A DNA stretch of 64,000 nt from Enhydrobacter sp. GTDB taxonomy: Bacteria; Pseudomonadota; Alphaproteobacteria; Reyranellales; Reyranellaceae. The notes beneath the pieces are model-generated. The model was given only the letters and a program-made list of their open reading frames with translations. It was not told where the DNA came from and did no database searches. Position numbers and translations under genes: made by a program. Positions 44,969-54,743 of this stretch are shown one piece after another. The stretch is taken from positions 434,001-498,000 of the forward strand of contig CP075528.1 of assembly GCA_025808875.1 (NCBI GenBank), in the 5' to 3' direction. The first letter of the stretch is position 1. The number at the start of each line of letters is the position of its first letter.

Positions 44969-45595
44969 CTAGGCTGACGCACTCAAATTGATTCCGGCCT
45001 TGCGCATTTCACTCAGCATGCGATTTCGGCTGCCATCGAGATCGATGGCGGCGGTGGCTTCCAGCACGACCGCAACGTCGAAGCCCGCCTGCCGGGCATC
45101 GATCGCCGACCAGGCGACGCAGTAGTCGAGGGCCAGACCACACAACGTGAGGCGCGTGAAGCCGCGTGCCTTGAGGTAGCCGTCGAGGCCGGTGCGGGTC
45201 ATGCGGTCGTTCTCGCGGAACGCCGAATAGGAATCGATCCCCGGATGGAACCCCTTGCGCACGATGGCCTGCGCCTTGCCGACGTCGAGATCGGGATGAA
45301 ACTCGGCGCCCTTGGTCTGCTGCACGCAGTGATCGGGCCACAGGGTCTGCGGGCCGTAGGAAAACCGGGCAGTGCTGAAAGGCGTGGCGTCCTGCCAGGC
45401 GCTGGCGAAGGAGGCGTGGCTCGGCGGATGCCAGTCCTGCGTCAGGACGACATGGTCGTGGCGGCCGATCAGACGATTGACAAGGGGCACGATGGCGTTC
45501 GCTCCCGGAACGGCGAGCGCGCCGCCCTCGCAGAAGTCGTTCTGCATGTCGACCACGATCAAGGCCTCGTTCGGCATCCTGATCTGCTCCTTCAT
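44969..45595 (-). CDS. pncA: Nicotinamidase
   Basis: PncA deaminates nicotinamide to nicotinate for NAD salvage. The 208-aa isochorismatase-fold protein has the catalytic triad: Asp16 in IVVDMQNDF, a lysine in [14 protein letters not shown], and the cysteine in [14 protein letters not shown]. The metal site is visible in [13 protein letters not shown]. The ATG at 45595 overlaps the tgt stop as ATGA. The operon order is MBL hydrolase-queA-tgt-pncA. Confidence 0.95.
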   Translation of the reverse strand: MKEQIRMPNEALIVVDMQNDFCEGGALAVPGANAIVPLVNRLIGRHDHVVLTQDWHPPSHASFASAWQDATPFSTARFSYGPQTLWPDHCVQQTKGAEFHPDLDVGKAQAIVRKGFHPGIDSYSAFRENDRMTRTGLDGYLKARGFTRLTLCGLALDYCVAWSAIDARQAGFDVAVVLEATAAIDLDGSRNRMLSEMRKAGINLSASA

Positions 45596-46716
45596 GGTTG
45601 GGGGATGTCACCTTGCTCTTGTTCTCTCTCGAATGCGGCGATCCAGTGACCGAGTGCGCCGGCCTCGATGGCGCCGCGCAAACCGCGCATGATGTCCTGA
45701 TAGTAGTGAAGATTGTGCCACGTCAGCAGCATCGGCCCGAGCATTTCCTCGCTGCGGATCAGATGATGCAGATAGGCGCGGCTGTGATGGCGGCACGCCG
45801 GACAGGCGCACGCCTCGTCGATGGGGCGCGGGTCGTCGCGATGCCGCGCATTGCGCAGGTTGAGCTCTCCGCGCCGGGTAAAGGCCTGCGCCGTTCGGCC
45901 GGCACGCGTCGGCATCACGCAGTCGAACATGTCGACGCCGTATCGCACGGCACCCACGATGTCACGCGGCCGCCCGACCCCCATCAGGTAGCGCGGCTTG
46001 TCGGCAGGCAGCGCCGGTACCGTCGTGTCCAGCATTCGGAACATCGTGGCCTGCCCTTCGCCGACGGCGAGGCCACCGATGGCGTAGCCATCGAAGCCGA
46101 TGGCGAGCAGCGCTTCGACACTTTCCAGCCGCAGGTCGGGGTAGACGCTGCCCTGGACGATGCCGAAGAGACCGTAGCCCGCCCGCTCGACGAACGCCCG
46201 CCTGCCCTCGAGCGCCCATTTCATGGAAAGCCGCATCGAGACGGCGGCCTGCTTCTCCTCGACCGGCCAGCTCGTGCACTCGTCGAAAGACATGGTGATG
46301 TCGGCGTCGAGCAGCCGCTGGATCTCGATGGCGCGCGCCGGCGTCAGGCGATGTTCGGTGCCGTCGACCGGCGAGCGGAACGTCACGCCGTCCGGGTCGA
46401 CTTTCCGCAGCCCGGCCAGCGACATCACCTGGAAGCCGCCAGAGTCGGTGAGGATCGGTCCGGGCCAGTTCATGAACTTGTGCAGTCCGCCCAACGACGC
46501 CACGCGCTCGGCGCCGGGGCGCAGCATGAGATGAAATGTGTTGCCGAGCACGATCTGGGCGCCGGTCTCGGCGATCGACTGCGGCAGCATGGCCTTCACG
46601 GTTCCGGCGGTGCCGACGGGCATGAAGGCGGGCGTGTCGACCATGCCGTGCGCAGTCGTCAACCTGCCTCTGCGCGCCGCGCCGTCCCTGCCGAGTATCG
46701 CAAACGACGGACTCAT
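45592..46716 (-). CDS. tgt: tRNA-guanine(34) transglycosylase
   Basis: Tgt exchanges guanine 34 for the queuosine precursor preQ1 in tRNAs with GUN anticodons. The 374-aa TIM barrel shows [14 protein letters not shown] with the catalytic Asp, [33 protein letters not shown] with the nucleophilic Asp, and zinc ligands in [14 protein letters not shown]. The start at 46716 overlaps the queA stop as ATGA; its own stop overlaps pncA likewise. Confidence 0.97.
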   Translation of the reverse strand: MSPSFAILGRDGAARRGRLTTAHGMVDTPAFMPVGTAGTVKAMLPQSIAETGAQIVLGNTFHLMLRPGAERVASLGGLHKFMNWPGPILTDSGGFQVMSLAGLRKVDPDGVTFRSPVDGTEHRLTPARAIEIQRLLDADITMSFDECTSWPVEEKQAAVSMRLSMKWALEGRRAFVERAGYGLFGIVQGSVYPDLRLESVEALLAIGFDGYAIGGLAVGEGQATMFRMLDTTVPALPADKPRYLMGVGRPRDIVGAVRYGVDMFDCVMPTRAGRTAQAFTRRGELNLRNARHRDDPRPIDEACACPACRHHSRAYLHHLIRSEEMLGPMLLTWHNLHYYQDIMRGLRGAIEAGALGHWIAAFEREQEQGDIPQP

Positions 46717-47741
46717 CGTCGCAACAAACAACAATCGCCGTAGGAATAGAAGCGGTAACTGCGCGAGATGGCGTGCCGGTAGGCCGACTTCATGCGGTCC
46801 AGCCCCGCGAAGGCGGCAACCAGCATGAACAGCGTCGATCGCGGCAGATGGAAGTTGGTCAGCAGGAGGTCGACGACGCGAAATTCGAAGCCCGGTGCGA
46901 TGAAGATGTCGGTTTCGCCGCTCCAGGCCCTCATCGGCCCTGGTTGATCCCGCCCCAGAGTCTCCAGCAAGCGAAGCGACGTCGTGCCGATGGAAACGAT
47001 CCTGCCGCCGATGGCGCGAGTCGTGCCGATCGCCGCCGCGGTTTCGGCGGGAACCTCGCCCCATTCGGCGTGCATGCGGTGTTGCTCCGTGTCTTCCACG
47101 CGCACCGGCTGGAAGGTTCCGGCGCCGACGTGCAGCGTCACGCCGGCAGTCCCGATGCCGGCACGGGCCAGCGCCTCCATCAACGATGGCGTGAAATGCA
47201 GCCCCGCCGTCGGCGCGGCGACGGAGCCGTCGTTGCGGGCGAATAACGTCTGATAGTCCGCCCGGTCTCGCCCATCGGCGACGCCGCCGCGAATATAGGG
47301 CGGCAGCGGCACGTTTCCCGCCGCCTCGATTGCGTGCTGAAGGTCGGCGCCGGCGCGGTCGAAGGTCAGCTCGATCGTGCCATTGCCGAGCTTGGCCGTG
47401 AGCTGCGCAACGAGGCCGCCGAAGGTGAGCCTGTCGCCCGCGCGCAGGCGCTTGCCGGGCCGGGCGAAGGCACGCCAGCGGTCCGCTGCGAGCTGGCGCA
47501 CCAGCAGGGCCTCGACCTTGCCGCCGCCGCCCCGTGTCCCGAGAAGGCGCGCCGGGATCACCCGGGTGTCGTTGAAGACCAGCAGATCGCCGCGCTCGAG
47601 GATCCGCGGAAGGTCGCGGACCGCCCGGTCATGGAAGCCGTCAGGTGTCACGTCGAGCAGGTGCGCCGAATCGCGCGGCGACGCGGGTCTCTGGGCGATC
47701 AGTTCGTCCGGCAGGTCGAAGTCGAAGAGATCGACGCGCAT
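46713..47741 (-). CDS. queA: S-adenosylmethionine:tRNA ribosyltransferase-isomerase
   Basis: QueA adds the cyclopentenediol precursor to preQ1 in tRNA, the step after Tgt. The 342-aa protein starts [19 protein letters not shown] and has [54 protein letters not shown] and [20 protein letters not shown]. The ATG at 47741 was chosen by that N-terminus; the gene for the MBL hydrolase ends seven bases upstream. Confidence 0.97.
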   Translation of the reverse strand: MRVDLFDFDLPDELIAQRPASPRDSAHLLDVTPDGFHDRAVRDLPRILERGDLLVFNDTRVIPARLLGTRGGGGKVEALLVRQLAADRWRAFARPGKRLRAGDRLTFGGLVAQLTAKLGNGTIELTFDRAGADLQHAIEAAGNVPLPPYIRGGVADGRDRADYQTLFARNDGSVAAPTAGLHFTPSLMEALARAGIGTAGVTLHVGAGTFQPVRVEDTEQHRMHAEWGEVPAETAAAIGTTRAIGGRIVSIGTTSLRLLETLGRDQPGPMRAWSGETDIFIAPGFEFRVVDLLLTNFHLPRSTLFMLVAAFAGLDRMKSAYRHAISRSYRFYSYGDCCLLRR

Positions 47742-47748
47742 CCGCCCG

Positions 47749-48876
47749 TCAGGTCTGGCCGATGTCCATGACCTCGGCGTCCGAATCGTCGGCGGGCGGC
47801 TCGGTGGCCGGATCGACCAGCGCGACGAAGCGGTGGACGCCGCCGACATCGACACGCTTCACGCGCGCGCGAGTCTCGAGGCAGTGCAGATGCGCCAGCG
47901 TCTCGCCGAACGCGAACACGACCTGGTTGTTGTCGAGATGGCGCGGGAAGAGGACGGGCACCATGTCCCAGCCGGTCGCGCCCTCGCCGCCACGCCGCGA
48001 GATGGCGGCGGTCATGTCGTTGAGGCGCGCATCGTGGTGGGCGACCAGCTGGTCGAGCCGCGTATGCAGTCCGATGAAGGGGAAGCCGTGGCTCGGCAGA
48101 ACGAGCGCGTCGGCTGGCAACCGGCGGAATCGCGAGAAGCCGTCGAGGAACCAGGTCAGCGCATCGGCCTGCGGTTCGTTCGGCCAGACGCCGACATTGG
48201 TGCTGATCTTCGGCAGCACCTGGTCACCGGCGATCAGCACGTTGAGCTCGGGGCACCACAGCGAGGCGTGCTCGGGTGCGTGACCGCGGCCGACGATGAC
48301 GTCCCAGCGATGGCCGCCCAGCGTGATCGGATGGGCGTGGATCAGCCGCTGGAACGACGGCGGCAGCGGCACGACGCCCTTGGCGTAGCCACCCTTGTGC
48401 CTGTGGAACAACGCGATCTTGTCGGCCGGCACGCCGTTGCGCGCCAGATGACGGCCGCGCACGGCCTCGTTCTCGATGAAGTCGTTGCGCGCGGCGATGG
48501 CGCTCATGTATTCGCCGAGCGTCATCCAGAGCTGGGCACCCCATCGTTCGCACAACCAGCCTGCCAGTCCGACGTGATCGGGATGGAGGTGAGTGGCGAT
48601 GACGCGCTTCACCGGCTTGCCGGCGAGCTTGTCGGCGAAGATCTTGTCCCAGAGATCGCGCGTCGGCTGCGAGTTGATGCCGGTGTCGACGATCGTCCAG
48701 CCGTCCTTCTCCTCGATCAGCCACAGATTGATGTGGTTGAGCTGGAAGGGCAGCGGCATGCGCAGCCACCAGATGCCGGGCGCGACGTTCTTGATCTCGC
48801 CGGGCTCGGGCACGTCGCCGCAGGGAAAGCGCAGTTGCGCCAGCAGGCGCTGCGACAGGTCGGGTGAATCGGGCAT
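47749..48876 (-). CDS. Metallo-beta-lactamase-fold hydrolase
   Basis: This is a 375-aa MBL-fold protein. The metal motif is [18 protein letters not shown] (HxHxDH), with a further His in [12 protein letters not shown] and Asp in [30 protein letters not shown] follows the N-terminal strand. The long form with a C-terminal helical domain resembles the LACTB2-like thioesterases or nucleases. The substrate is not clear. It appears to be the first gene of the queA-tgt-pncA operon. Confidence 0.88.
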   Translation of the reverse strand: MPDSPDLSQRLLAQLRFPCGDVPEPGEIKNVAPGIWWLRMPLPFQLNHINLWLIEEKDGWTIVDTGINSQPTRDLWDKIFADKLAGKPVKRVIATHLHPDHVGLAGWLCERWGAQLWMTLGEYMSAIAARNDFIENEAVRGRHLARNGVPADKIALFHRHKGGYAKGVVPLPPSFQRLIHAHPITLGGHRWDVIVGRGHAPEHASLWCPELNVLIAGDQVLPKISTNVGVWPNEPQADALTWFLDGFSRFRRLPADALVLPSHGFPFIGLHTRLDQLVAHHDARLNDMTAAISRRGGEGATGWDMVPVLFPRHLDNNQVVFAFGETLAHLHCLETRARVKRVDVGGVHRFVALVDPATEPPADDSDAEVMDIGQT

Positions 48877-49214
48877 GTCTGAACCTAAAGCTTAATACCG
48901 TTCGCGCGATCCAACCGATTACCTTGCCCTGCGTCTGTCGCATAGCCCGGGCTGCATGTCCGCATCTGGCGCATGGCGAAAGCCGCCGCAGAAACCGCAG
49001 AAACCTCTCGCGGAGACCGGATAGGGCCGATGCGAGACTTTCTCGAGGGGTAGCGCACTGGCGGAAAGTGCGGACGGGGGTGGCGAGTTGCTCGCGTGGT
49101 CGGCGCTTGGTCGCAAGACATGGTCGGCTCCGGTGGGATCCGCGGCCACCATACCGCCCGTACGGTCCGTCGTCAAATAAATCCGTTCTTATGTACAAAT
49201 GGACCGTCGGCTCG
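48877..49214. other. Gene-free 338-base region with a repeat
   Basis: No gene is convincing. The region holds a short 9-base tandem repeat (48982-49007) and, near 49160-49205, a locally AT-rich stretch (CAAATAAATCC, TTATGTACAAA) beyond the purD stop. The AT-rich stretch could hold a promoter for minus-strand genes or a transcript end, but no clear -35/-10 pair or hairpin with a T-tract is seen. Confidence 0.5.
48982..49007 (+). repeat. 9-base tandem repeat, third locus
   Basis: Two clear CCGCAGAAA units and a partial one lead into AAACCTC, the same flank as the copies at 29686-29719 and 29803-29835, though in the opposite orientation. In one frame it encodes Ala-Glu-Thr-Ala-Glu-Thr-Ser, echoing the other locus. 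Confidence 0.5.
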
Positions 49215-50489
49215 TCACTCCCGCTCGACCGCCCGCCACGCGATATCGCGCCGACAGTATCCCTCCGGCCAGTCGATCAGATCGACGGCACGATAGGCCC
49301 GGGCGCGAGCCTCCTTGACCGTCGGCGCCATTGCCGTAACGTTGAGCACGCGCCCGCCGTTGGCCAACACGCGCCTGCCGTCGGCTCTGGTTCCGGCGTG
49401 AAAAATCTGCACGCCCTCGACCTCGGTGGCCGCGTCGAGGCCGCGGATCTCGCTGCCCTTCGGATAGGAATCGGGATAGCCTCTTGTCGCCATGATGACG
49501 GTGAGCGCGGCCTGGTCCGACCAGCGCAGGTCGAGATGCTTCAGGCCGCCGTCGGCGCAGGCGATGAGGGCCGGCAGAAGGTCGGACTTGAGTCGCATCA
49601 TCATCGGCTGGGTTTCGGGATCGCCGAAGCGGCAATTGTACTCGACCAGCCGAGGCCGACCCTCGTCGACCATCAGGCCGGCATAGAGCACCCCCTTGAA
49701 CGGTGCGCCCATCGCCTTCATGCCGCGCACGGTGGGCAGGATGATTTCGTCCATCGTGCGCTTCTGCAGCGTCGCATCGAAGATCGGCACCGGCGTGTAG
49801 GCGCCCATGCCACCGGTGTTGGGACCCTTGTCGCCGTCGAAGGCGCGCTTGTGGTCCTGGGCGGCGATCAGCGGCAGGACGTCTTCGCCATCGCACAGCG
49901 CGAAGAAGCTCACTTCCTCTCCCTGCATGAATTCCTCGATCACCACCGACGAGCCCGCGGCGCCGAAGCGGTTGCCCGACAGCATGTCGCGCACGGCAGT
50001 GATGGCCTGGTCGACCGTCTCGGCGACGATCACGCCCTTGCCCGCGGCGAGGCCGTCGGCCTTGACCACGATCGGCGCGCCCCGAGCCTCGATGCAGGCT
50101 TCGGCCTTCGCCAGATCGGTGAAGTGTTCGTGGGCAGCGGTCGGGACGCCGTACTTGCGGCAAAGCTCCTTGGTGAAGCTCTTGGAGCCTTCGAGCCGGG
50201 CGGCCTTCCGGGAGGGACCGAACACCTTGATGCCAGCGGCTGCAAAGCCGTCGGCCATGCCGGCGACCAGCGGCGCATCGGGGCCGATCACGACGAAGTC
50301 GATCCTTTCGCGCCGCGCCAGGGCGACTTGGCCTGGGATGTCCTCGGCGCCGACATCGAAGCACTCGGCAATCCGTGCGATGCCGGCATTGCCCGGAGCG
50401 CAGAACAGCTTCGTGCACAGAGGCGAGGCCGAAATCGCCCAACACAGCGCATGTTCGCGGCCCCCGCCGCCTACCACCAGGATTCGCAT
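49215..50489 (-). CDS. purD: Phosphoribosylamine-glycine ligase
   Basis: PurD joins phosphoribosylamine and glycine in purine synthesis. The 424-aa ATP-grasp protein starts MRILVVGGGGREHALCW and has FVVIGPDAPLVAGMADGF, the ATP-binding IVVKADGLAAGKGVIVAET, DGDKGPNTGGMGAYTPVP and the metal site LVEYNCRFGDPETQPMMMRL. Divergent from xseA, with a 58-base intergenic region. Confidence 0.97.
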   Translation of the reverse strand: MRILVVGGGGREHALCWAISASPLCTKLFCAPGNAGIARIAECFDVGAEDIPGQVALARRERIDFVVIGPDAPLVAGMADGFAAAGIKVFGPSRKAARLEGSKSFTKELCRKYGVPTAAHEHFTDLAKAEACIEARGAPIVVKADGLAAGKGVIVAETVDQAITAVRDMLSGNRFGAAGSSVVIEEFMQGEEVSFFALCDGEDVLPLIAAQDHKRAFDGDKGPNTGGMGAYTPVPIFDATLQKRTMDEIILPTVRGMKAMGAPFKGVLYAGLMVDEGRPRLVEYNCRFGDPETQPMMMRLKSDLLPALIACADGGLKHLDLRWSDQAALTVIMATRGYPDSYPKGSEIRGLDAATEVEGVQIFHAGTRADGRRVLANGGRVLNVTAMAPTVKEARARAYRAVDLIDWPEGYCRRDIAWRAVERE

Positions 50490-50547
50490 GGCGAGGCTTT
50501 GACCATAGTTCCCGCTCACCGCACAAGCCGCTAGGGTGGCCGGAACG

Positions 50548-52002
50548 ATGGATAACCCCGAAACCGCCAACGCCCCCAGCAACGTCCCGGAATTCTCGGT
50601 GTCCGAGCTGAGCTTTGCGCTCAAGCGCCAGCTCGAGGGCGCGTTTCCGCGCGTGCGCGTGCGTGGCGAGATCAGCCAGCCGTCGTTTCCGCGCTCCGGA
50701 CACTGCTATTTCCGCTTGAAGGACGAGAATGCCGTGCTCGACGGCGTCTGCTGGAAAGGCACGCTGCCGCGCCTCGGCATCAAGATCGAGGAGGGCATGG
50801 AGGTGATCGCCACCGGCAAGATCACCACCTACCCGGGTTCGTCGCGCTACCAGATCATCATCGACCGGCTGGAACTCGCGGGCGAGGGCGCGCTGCTGAA
50901 GCTCCTGGAGGATCGGCGCAGGAAGCTGGCGGCCGAGGGCTTGTTCGATGCCGACCGCAAGCGCGAGCTGCCGTTCCTGCCGGAGGTGGTGGGCGTCGTC
51001 ACGTCGCCGACCGGTGCGGTGGTCCGCGACATCCTCCACCGGCTCGCCGACCGCTTCCCGCGCCGCGTGCTGGTGTGGCCCGTGGCCGTGCAGGGCGAAA
51101 AGGCGGCGGGCGAGGTGGCGGCGGCGATCGCGGGCTTCAACCGCCTGTCCGAAGGGGGCTCGGTGCCGCGTCCCGACGTGCTCATCGTGGCGCGCGGCGG
51201 GGGCAGCCTGGAGGATCTCTGGGCGTTCAACGAGGAGGTCGTGGTGCGGGCCGCCGCGGCCTCGACGATCCCGCTGATCTCCGCGGTCGGCCACGAGACC
51301 GACACCACCCTGATCGACTTCGCCGCCGACCGTCGCGCGCCGACGCCGACGGCGGCAGCCGAGATGGCGGTGCCGGTGCGCGTCGACCTGCTCGCCGAGG
51401 TGCTCGACTTCGGCAAGCGCATCATGTCGTGCATGAACCGCTCGCTGCGCGAGGCCGGCACCGAGCTCGCCGGCCTGGCGCGCGGCCTCGGCGATCCTCG
51501 TCGCCTGATCGAGGAATACCAGCAGCGCCTCGATGTCGCCGACGAGCGGCTTCGCAGCGGCCCGCGTCGCGTCATCGAGGTGAAGCAGCAGCTGCTTGCT
51601 GGAGAGGCGCGTGCGTTGCGCTCGGCGGCCGAACGCTACAGGAGCGACACACGCCAGAAGATCGAACGGACGGGCGATCGGCTCGAGCAGTATGTCGAGC
51701 GTCTTCGGCGCTGCGGACGCGAGCTGGTCGAGCGCAACGGTGTCCGCATCGACCAGCTCGGCAAGCTGCTCGAGAGCTATTCCTTTCATTCGGTGCTGAA
51801 CCGCGGCTTCGCGCTGGTGCGCGACCAGGACGACAGGCCACTGCTCGCCGCGGCCGGCGCGCAACCCGGCAACACGATCAGCATCGAGTTCGCCGACGGC
51901 CGCGTCGGCGCACGAGTCACCGATAGCCCCCGCGCCGCGCCTCGGCCGGCCGTCTCGCGTCGCCGCGGCGACGGCGGGGGAAATCAGGGTTCGCTTCTAT
52001 AG
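50548..52002 (+). CDS. xseA: Exodeoxyribonuclease VII large subunit
   Basis: XseA is the catalytic subunit of a single-strand exonuclease. The 484-aa protein has an N-terminal OB-fold ([20 protein letters not shown]), then the active-site region [40 protein letters not shown] and [20 protein letters not shown], and a long coiled-coil C-terminal part. A GTG at 50536 in the same frame is an alternative start; the ATG at 50548 gives a typical N-terminus. xseB is not adjacent. Confidence 0.96.
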   Translation: MDNPETANAPSNVPEFSVSELSFALKRQLEGAFPRVRVRGEISQPSFPRSGHCYFRLKDENAVLDGVCWKGTLPRLGIKIEEGMEVIATGKITTYPGSSRYQIIIDRLELAGEGALLKLLEDRRRKLAAEGLFDADRKRELPFLPEVVGVVTSPTGAVVRDILHRLADRFPRRVLVWPVAVQGEKAAGEVAAAIAGFNRLSEGGSVPRPDVLIVARGGGSLEDLWAFNEEVVVRAAAASTIPLISAVGHETDTTLIDFAADRRAPTPTAAAEMAVPVRVDLLAEVLDFGKRIMSCMNRSLREAGTELAGLARGLGDPRRLIEEYQQRLDVADERLRSGPRRVIEVKQQLLAGEARALRSAAERYRSDTRQKIERTGDRLEQYVERLRRCGRELVERNGVRIDQLGKLLESYSFHSVLNRGFALVRDQDDRPLLAAAGAQPGNTISIEFADGRVGARVTDSPRAAPRPAVSRRRGDGGGNQGSLL

Positions 52003-52013
52003 GGGGAAATACC

Positions 52014-52745
52014 ATGACCACCGCGTCGCTGTCGGCCGAGACGACGAAGAATTTCTTGTATGCCAGCACCGCCACGGTTTCGATGCAGATGCTGAAACGC
52101 GGCTTTCGCAACTGCGCGATCAACGGCGTGCGGCCGCTCAATCCGAACGCCACGCGGCTGGTCGGCCCGGCCTACACGCTGCGCTACATTCCCGGCCGCG
52201 AGGATATCGACAAGCCGCCGACACCCAACGATCCGCCGAGCGCCCAGCGCACGGCCATCGAGGAAACCCCGGCGGGCCACGTGCTGGTGATCGGTACCGA
52301 AGGCAACACGCGCTCCGGTACCCTGGGCGACATCCTGGCGCTGCGGCTCAAGGTGCGCGGCGTGGCCGGTGTGCTGAGCGACGGCGCCATGCGCGACACG
52401 CCGGTGATCGGCAAGTTCGACTGGCCGGTCTACTGCGCCGCCGCCGCCGCGCCGCCCAGCATGGCCAACCTCCATCCCGTCGAGGTGCAGACGCCGGTCG
52501 GCATCTGCGCCGTGCCGGTCTATCCGGGCGACGTGATCGTGGCCGACGAGGACGGTGCCATCGTCGTGCCGCGGGCGCTCGCCGACGAGGTGGCGCGCGA
52601 TTCCTTCGAGCAGGAGCGCCTGGAGAAGTTCGTCGCCATCCGCATCGGCCAGGGCCGGCCGATTCCCGGCACTTATCCGCCCAACGACGAGACCAAGGAG
52701 GCCTATCAGGCGTGGGTGAAGGCGGGTGAACCGGCGAGCGGCTAG
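52014..52745 (+). CDS. RraA/HMG-aldolase family protein
   Basis: This is a 243-aa protein of the RraA/4-hydroxy-4-methyl-2-oxoglutarate aldolase fold. The diagnostic blocks are RSGTLGDILALRLKVRGVAG followed by VLSDGAMRD (metal Asp region), and DVIVADEDGAIVVPRALADE. E. coli RraA inhibits RNase E, whereas many homologues are metal-dependent aldolases or decarboxylases. The sequence cannot decide between these; annotation as an RNase regulator should not be assumed. It starts 11 bases after xseA and overlaps the convergent glycosyltransferase by four bases. Confidence 0.87.
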   Translation: MTTASLSAETTKNFLYASTATVSMQMLKRGFRNCAINGVRPLNPNATRLVGPAYTLRYIPGREDIDKPPTPNDPPSAQRTAIEETPAGHVLVIGTEGNTRSGTLGDILALRLKVRGVAGVLSDGAMRDTPVIGKFDWPVYCAAAAAPPSMANLHPVEVQTPVGICAVPVYPGDVIVADEDGAIVVPRALADEVARDSFEQERLEKFVAIRIGQGRPIPGTYPPNDETKEAYQAWVKAGEPASG

Positions 52746-53791
52746 GACGCCGCGTTTGGCACGACGCGTCGCTTGAGCGGCCGCCAGGCGGCGCGCGGGA
52801 TGGGCTGCAACGTGTCGAGGAACTGCTGGGCGCAGCCGCCCCAGGTGAACGATTCGGCGTGGCGCCGGCAGTCGTCGGGTGAGCAGGTTACCGCCTGGAG
52901 ACAAGCCACGCGCAGATCCTCGTGCAGTGCGCCGACCTTCGGCGTGGTGACGACGTCGAACGGGCCGGGCACCGGATAGCCCGCCACCGGCACGCCCGAG
53001 GCCAGCGCCTCGACCATCACCAGGCCGAACGTGTCGGTGCGGCTTGGAAAGACGAAGCAATCGGCCTGGCTGTAGCGCAGCGCAAGTTCCTCGGTGTCGA
53101 CCGAGCCGAAGAAGCGCGCGTCCTTGTAGCGGCGCTTCAATTCCCTGTACTGCGGACCGCCGCCGACCACCCACTTGCTGCCCGGCAGGTCGAGATCGAG
53201 GAAGGCCTTGATGTTCTTCTCGATCGCCAGCCGCCCGGCATAGAGCCAGATCGGGCGCAGATCGCCGACGTCGCCGCGCGGCCGTGGGCGGAAGGCCGCG
53301 ATGTCGACGCCGCGCGACCATGGCACGAGGTTCTTGAAGCCACGCTGGGCGAGCTCATCGCGAATCGACTGAGCGACGACCAGCACGGCGGATGAAGGAG
53401 CGTGAAATCGGCGTACGAGCGCATAGCTCCACGACATCGGGATGAGGACGCGGGCGCGGACGTATTCGGGGAAACGCGTGTGATAGGCGGTGGTGAAAGG
53501 AATGTCGCGCTTGAGGCAGAAGGCGCGCGCCGCCCAGCCGAGCGGCCCCTCGGTCACCAGATGGATCGCATCGGGGGCGAACAGCTTCAGCATGTGATCG
53601 AGCCGCGCGCGCGGAAACAGCGACAGGCGGATCTCGGGATAGGTCGGGCAGGGCAGCGTCCGGAAGCGGTCGGGCCCGAACACTTCGATGTCGTGGCCGG
53701 CGGCCTGCAGGAGACGCACGACGGTTTCGATGGTACGCACGACGCCGTTGATCTGCGGTCGCCAGGCGTCGGAGACGATGGCGATGCGCAA
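52742..53791 (-). CDS. GT4 glycosyltransferase, Agt-like diacylglycerol glycosyltransferase candidate
   Basis: This 349-aa GT-B enzyme is of family GT4. Its N-terminus (MRIAIVSDAWRPQINGVVRT) and VTEGPLGWAARAFCLKRDIP match lipid glycosyltransferases; the donor site is PSRTDTFGLVMVEALASGVP. It lies seven bases downstream of the PlcP-like gene. In phosphate-starved rhizobia and marine Alphaproteobacteria a plcP-agt pair makes glucosyl- or glucuronosyl-diacylglycerol from the diacylglycerol that PlcP releases. Fold and family are firm; the lipid acceptor is inferred from neighbour and sequence pattern. It has no membrane segment but would act at the inner leaflet. Confidence 0.82.
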   Translation of the reverse strand: MRIAIVSDAWRPQINGVVRTIETVVRLLQAAGHDIEVFGPDRFRTLPCPTYPEIRLSLFPRARLDHMLKLFAPDAIHLVTEGPLGWAARAFCLKRDIPFTTAYHTRFPEYVRARVLIPMSWSYALVRRFHAPSSAVLVVAQSIRDELAQRGFKNLVPWSRGVDIAAFRPRPRGDVGDLRPIWLYAGRLAIEKNIKAFLDLDLPGSKWVVGGGPQYRELKRRYKDARFFGSVDTEELALRYSQADCFVFPSRTDTFGLVMVEALASGVPVAGYPVPGPFDVVTTPKVGALHEDLRVACLQAVTCSPDDCRRHAESFTWGGCAQQFLDTLQPIPRAAWRPLKRRVVPNAAS

Positions 53792-53797
53792 CCGCCG

Positions 53798-54628
53798 CTA
53801 CTCCGCCGCCACCGGCACCGGAGCGCGCGGCACCGGCACGTAGCGCGGCAGCAGGGAGAGCTGACCGGAGCGCTCCTCGGCCCAGCGCACGATGCGCATA
53901 CGCCCCTGGAAGTCCTCGACCAGCGCCGTGCAGCTCTCGACCCAGTCGCCGTCGTTGCAGTAGAGCACGCCCTCGATGGTACGGATCTCGGCGTGATGGA
54001 TGTGGCCGCAGACCACCCCGTCGACGCCGCGTCGACGCGCCTCGGTCGCGACGGCGCGTTCATAGTTGGAGATGAACTGAACGGCGTTCTTGACCCGGTG
54101 CTTGAGATAGGCCGAGAGCGACCAGTAGGGCAGGCCGAGCTGCCGGCGCGCCCAGTTGAACAGCGTGTTGAGTCGGAGGACCGCGTTGTAGGCCCAGTCG
54201 CCGAGGATCGCGAGCCAGCGTGCGTAGCGCACGATGCCGTCGAACTGGTCGCCGTGGATCACCAGCAGGCGGCGGCCGTCCGGCGTGACGTGGATCGTCT
54301 CTTCCTCGACACGCACGTCGCCGAAGGTGAGCTGGCAGTATTGCCGTGCCGCTTCGTCGTGGTTGCCGGGAATGTAGGTGACCTGTGTGCCCTTGCGCGC
54401 CTTGCGCAGGATTTTCTGCACCACGTCGTTGTGGGCCTGTGGCCAGTACCACCAGCGTTTCAGGCGCCAGCCGTCGACGATGTCGCCGACCAGATAGAGC
54501 TGCTCGCACTCGTTCTTCTTGAGGAAGTCGAGCAACAGCTCGGCCTGGCAGCCGCGCGTTCCGAGATGGATATCGGAGATGAAGATCGCGCGGTGGCGTG
54601 CGGGCTGGGGACGTTCGATCACGGTCAT
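53798..54628 (-). CDS. Metallophosphoesterase, PlcP-like phospholipase C (UDP-diacylglucosamine diphosphatase family)
   Basis: This is a 276-aa calcineurin-type phosphoesterase. The two-metal site is complete: Asp19 and His21 (FISDIHLGT), Asp49 (LVGDIVDGW), Asn89-His90-Asp91 (PGNHDE), His126 (VIHGDQFD) and His209/His211 (CGHIHHAEI). Details such as RWWYWPQAHNDVVQK, GLPYWSLSAYLKHRVK and NDGDWVESCTALVEDF are those of Sinorhizobium PlcP, which splits phosphatidylcholine to diacylglycerol during phosphate starvation, rather than LpxH. It is first in a pair with a GT4 gene and divergent from a lipid kinase. Confidence 0.82.
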   Translation of the reverse strand: MTVIERPQPARHRAIFISDIHLGTRGCQAELLLDFLKKNECEQLYLVGDIVDGWRLKRWWYWPQAHNDVVQKILRKARKGTQVTYIPGNHDEAARQYCQLTFGDVRVEEETIHVTPDGRRLLVIHGDQFDGIVRYARWLAILGDWAYNAVLRLNTLFNWARRQLGLPYWSLSAYLKHRVKNAVQFISNYERAVATEARRRGVDGVVCGHIHHAEIRTIEGVLYCNDGDWVESCTALVEDFQGRMRIVRWAEERSGQLSLLPRYVPVPRAPVPVAAE

Positions 54629-54725
54629 GTGGACAACTACGGGACCGCCACAAAATCTGTCGGGTGCGATTGCATCCGACGCAGCCAATTGTGTATGTGG
54701 GCCGTTGCGCGCCGGTGAATCGGTT

Positions 54726-54743
54726 GTGACGGTTCGATGACAT
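54726..54743 (-). promoter_or_regulatory. PHO-box-like site upstream of plcP
   Basis: On the minus strand: ATGTCAT, four bases, CCGTCAC. Against two CTGTCAT half-sites this is 11 of 14 matches with the standard 11-base repeat. It points towards the plcP-like gene (98 bases from its start) and overlaps the proposed start of the divergent kinase. A match this good is expected a few times by chance in a window this size, so position is the main argument. Confidence 0.35.

Noticed and set aside
48864..50534. Plus-strand 556-codon frame opposite purD
   Set aside because: It is antisense to a clear purD, and its sequence is the typical His/Arg/Asp-rich shadow.
52014..52745. Naming this gene rraA as an RNase E regulator
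   Set aside because: The fold is shared with aldolases and decarboxylases, and the context does not favour RNase regulation.
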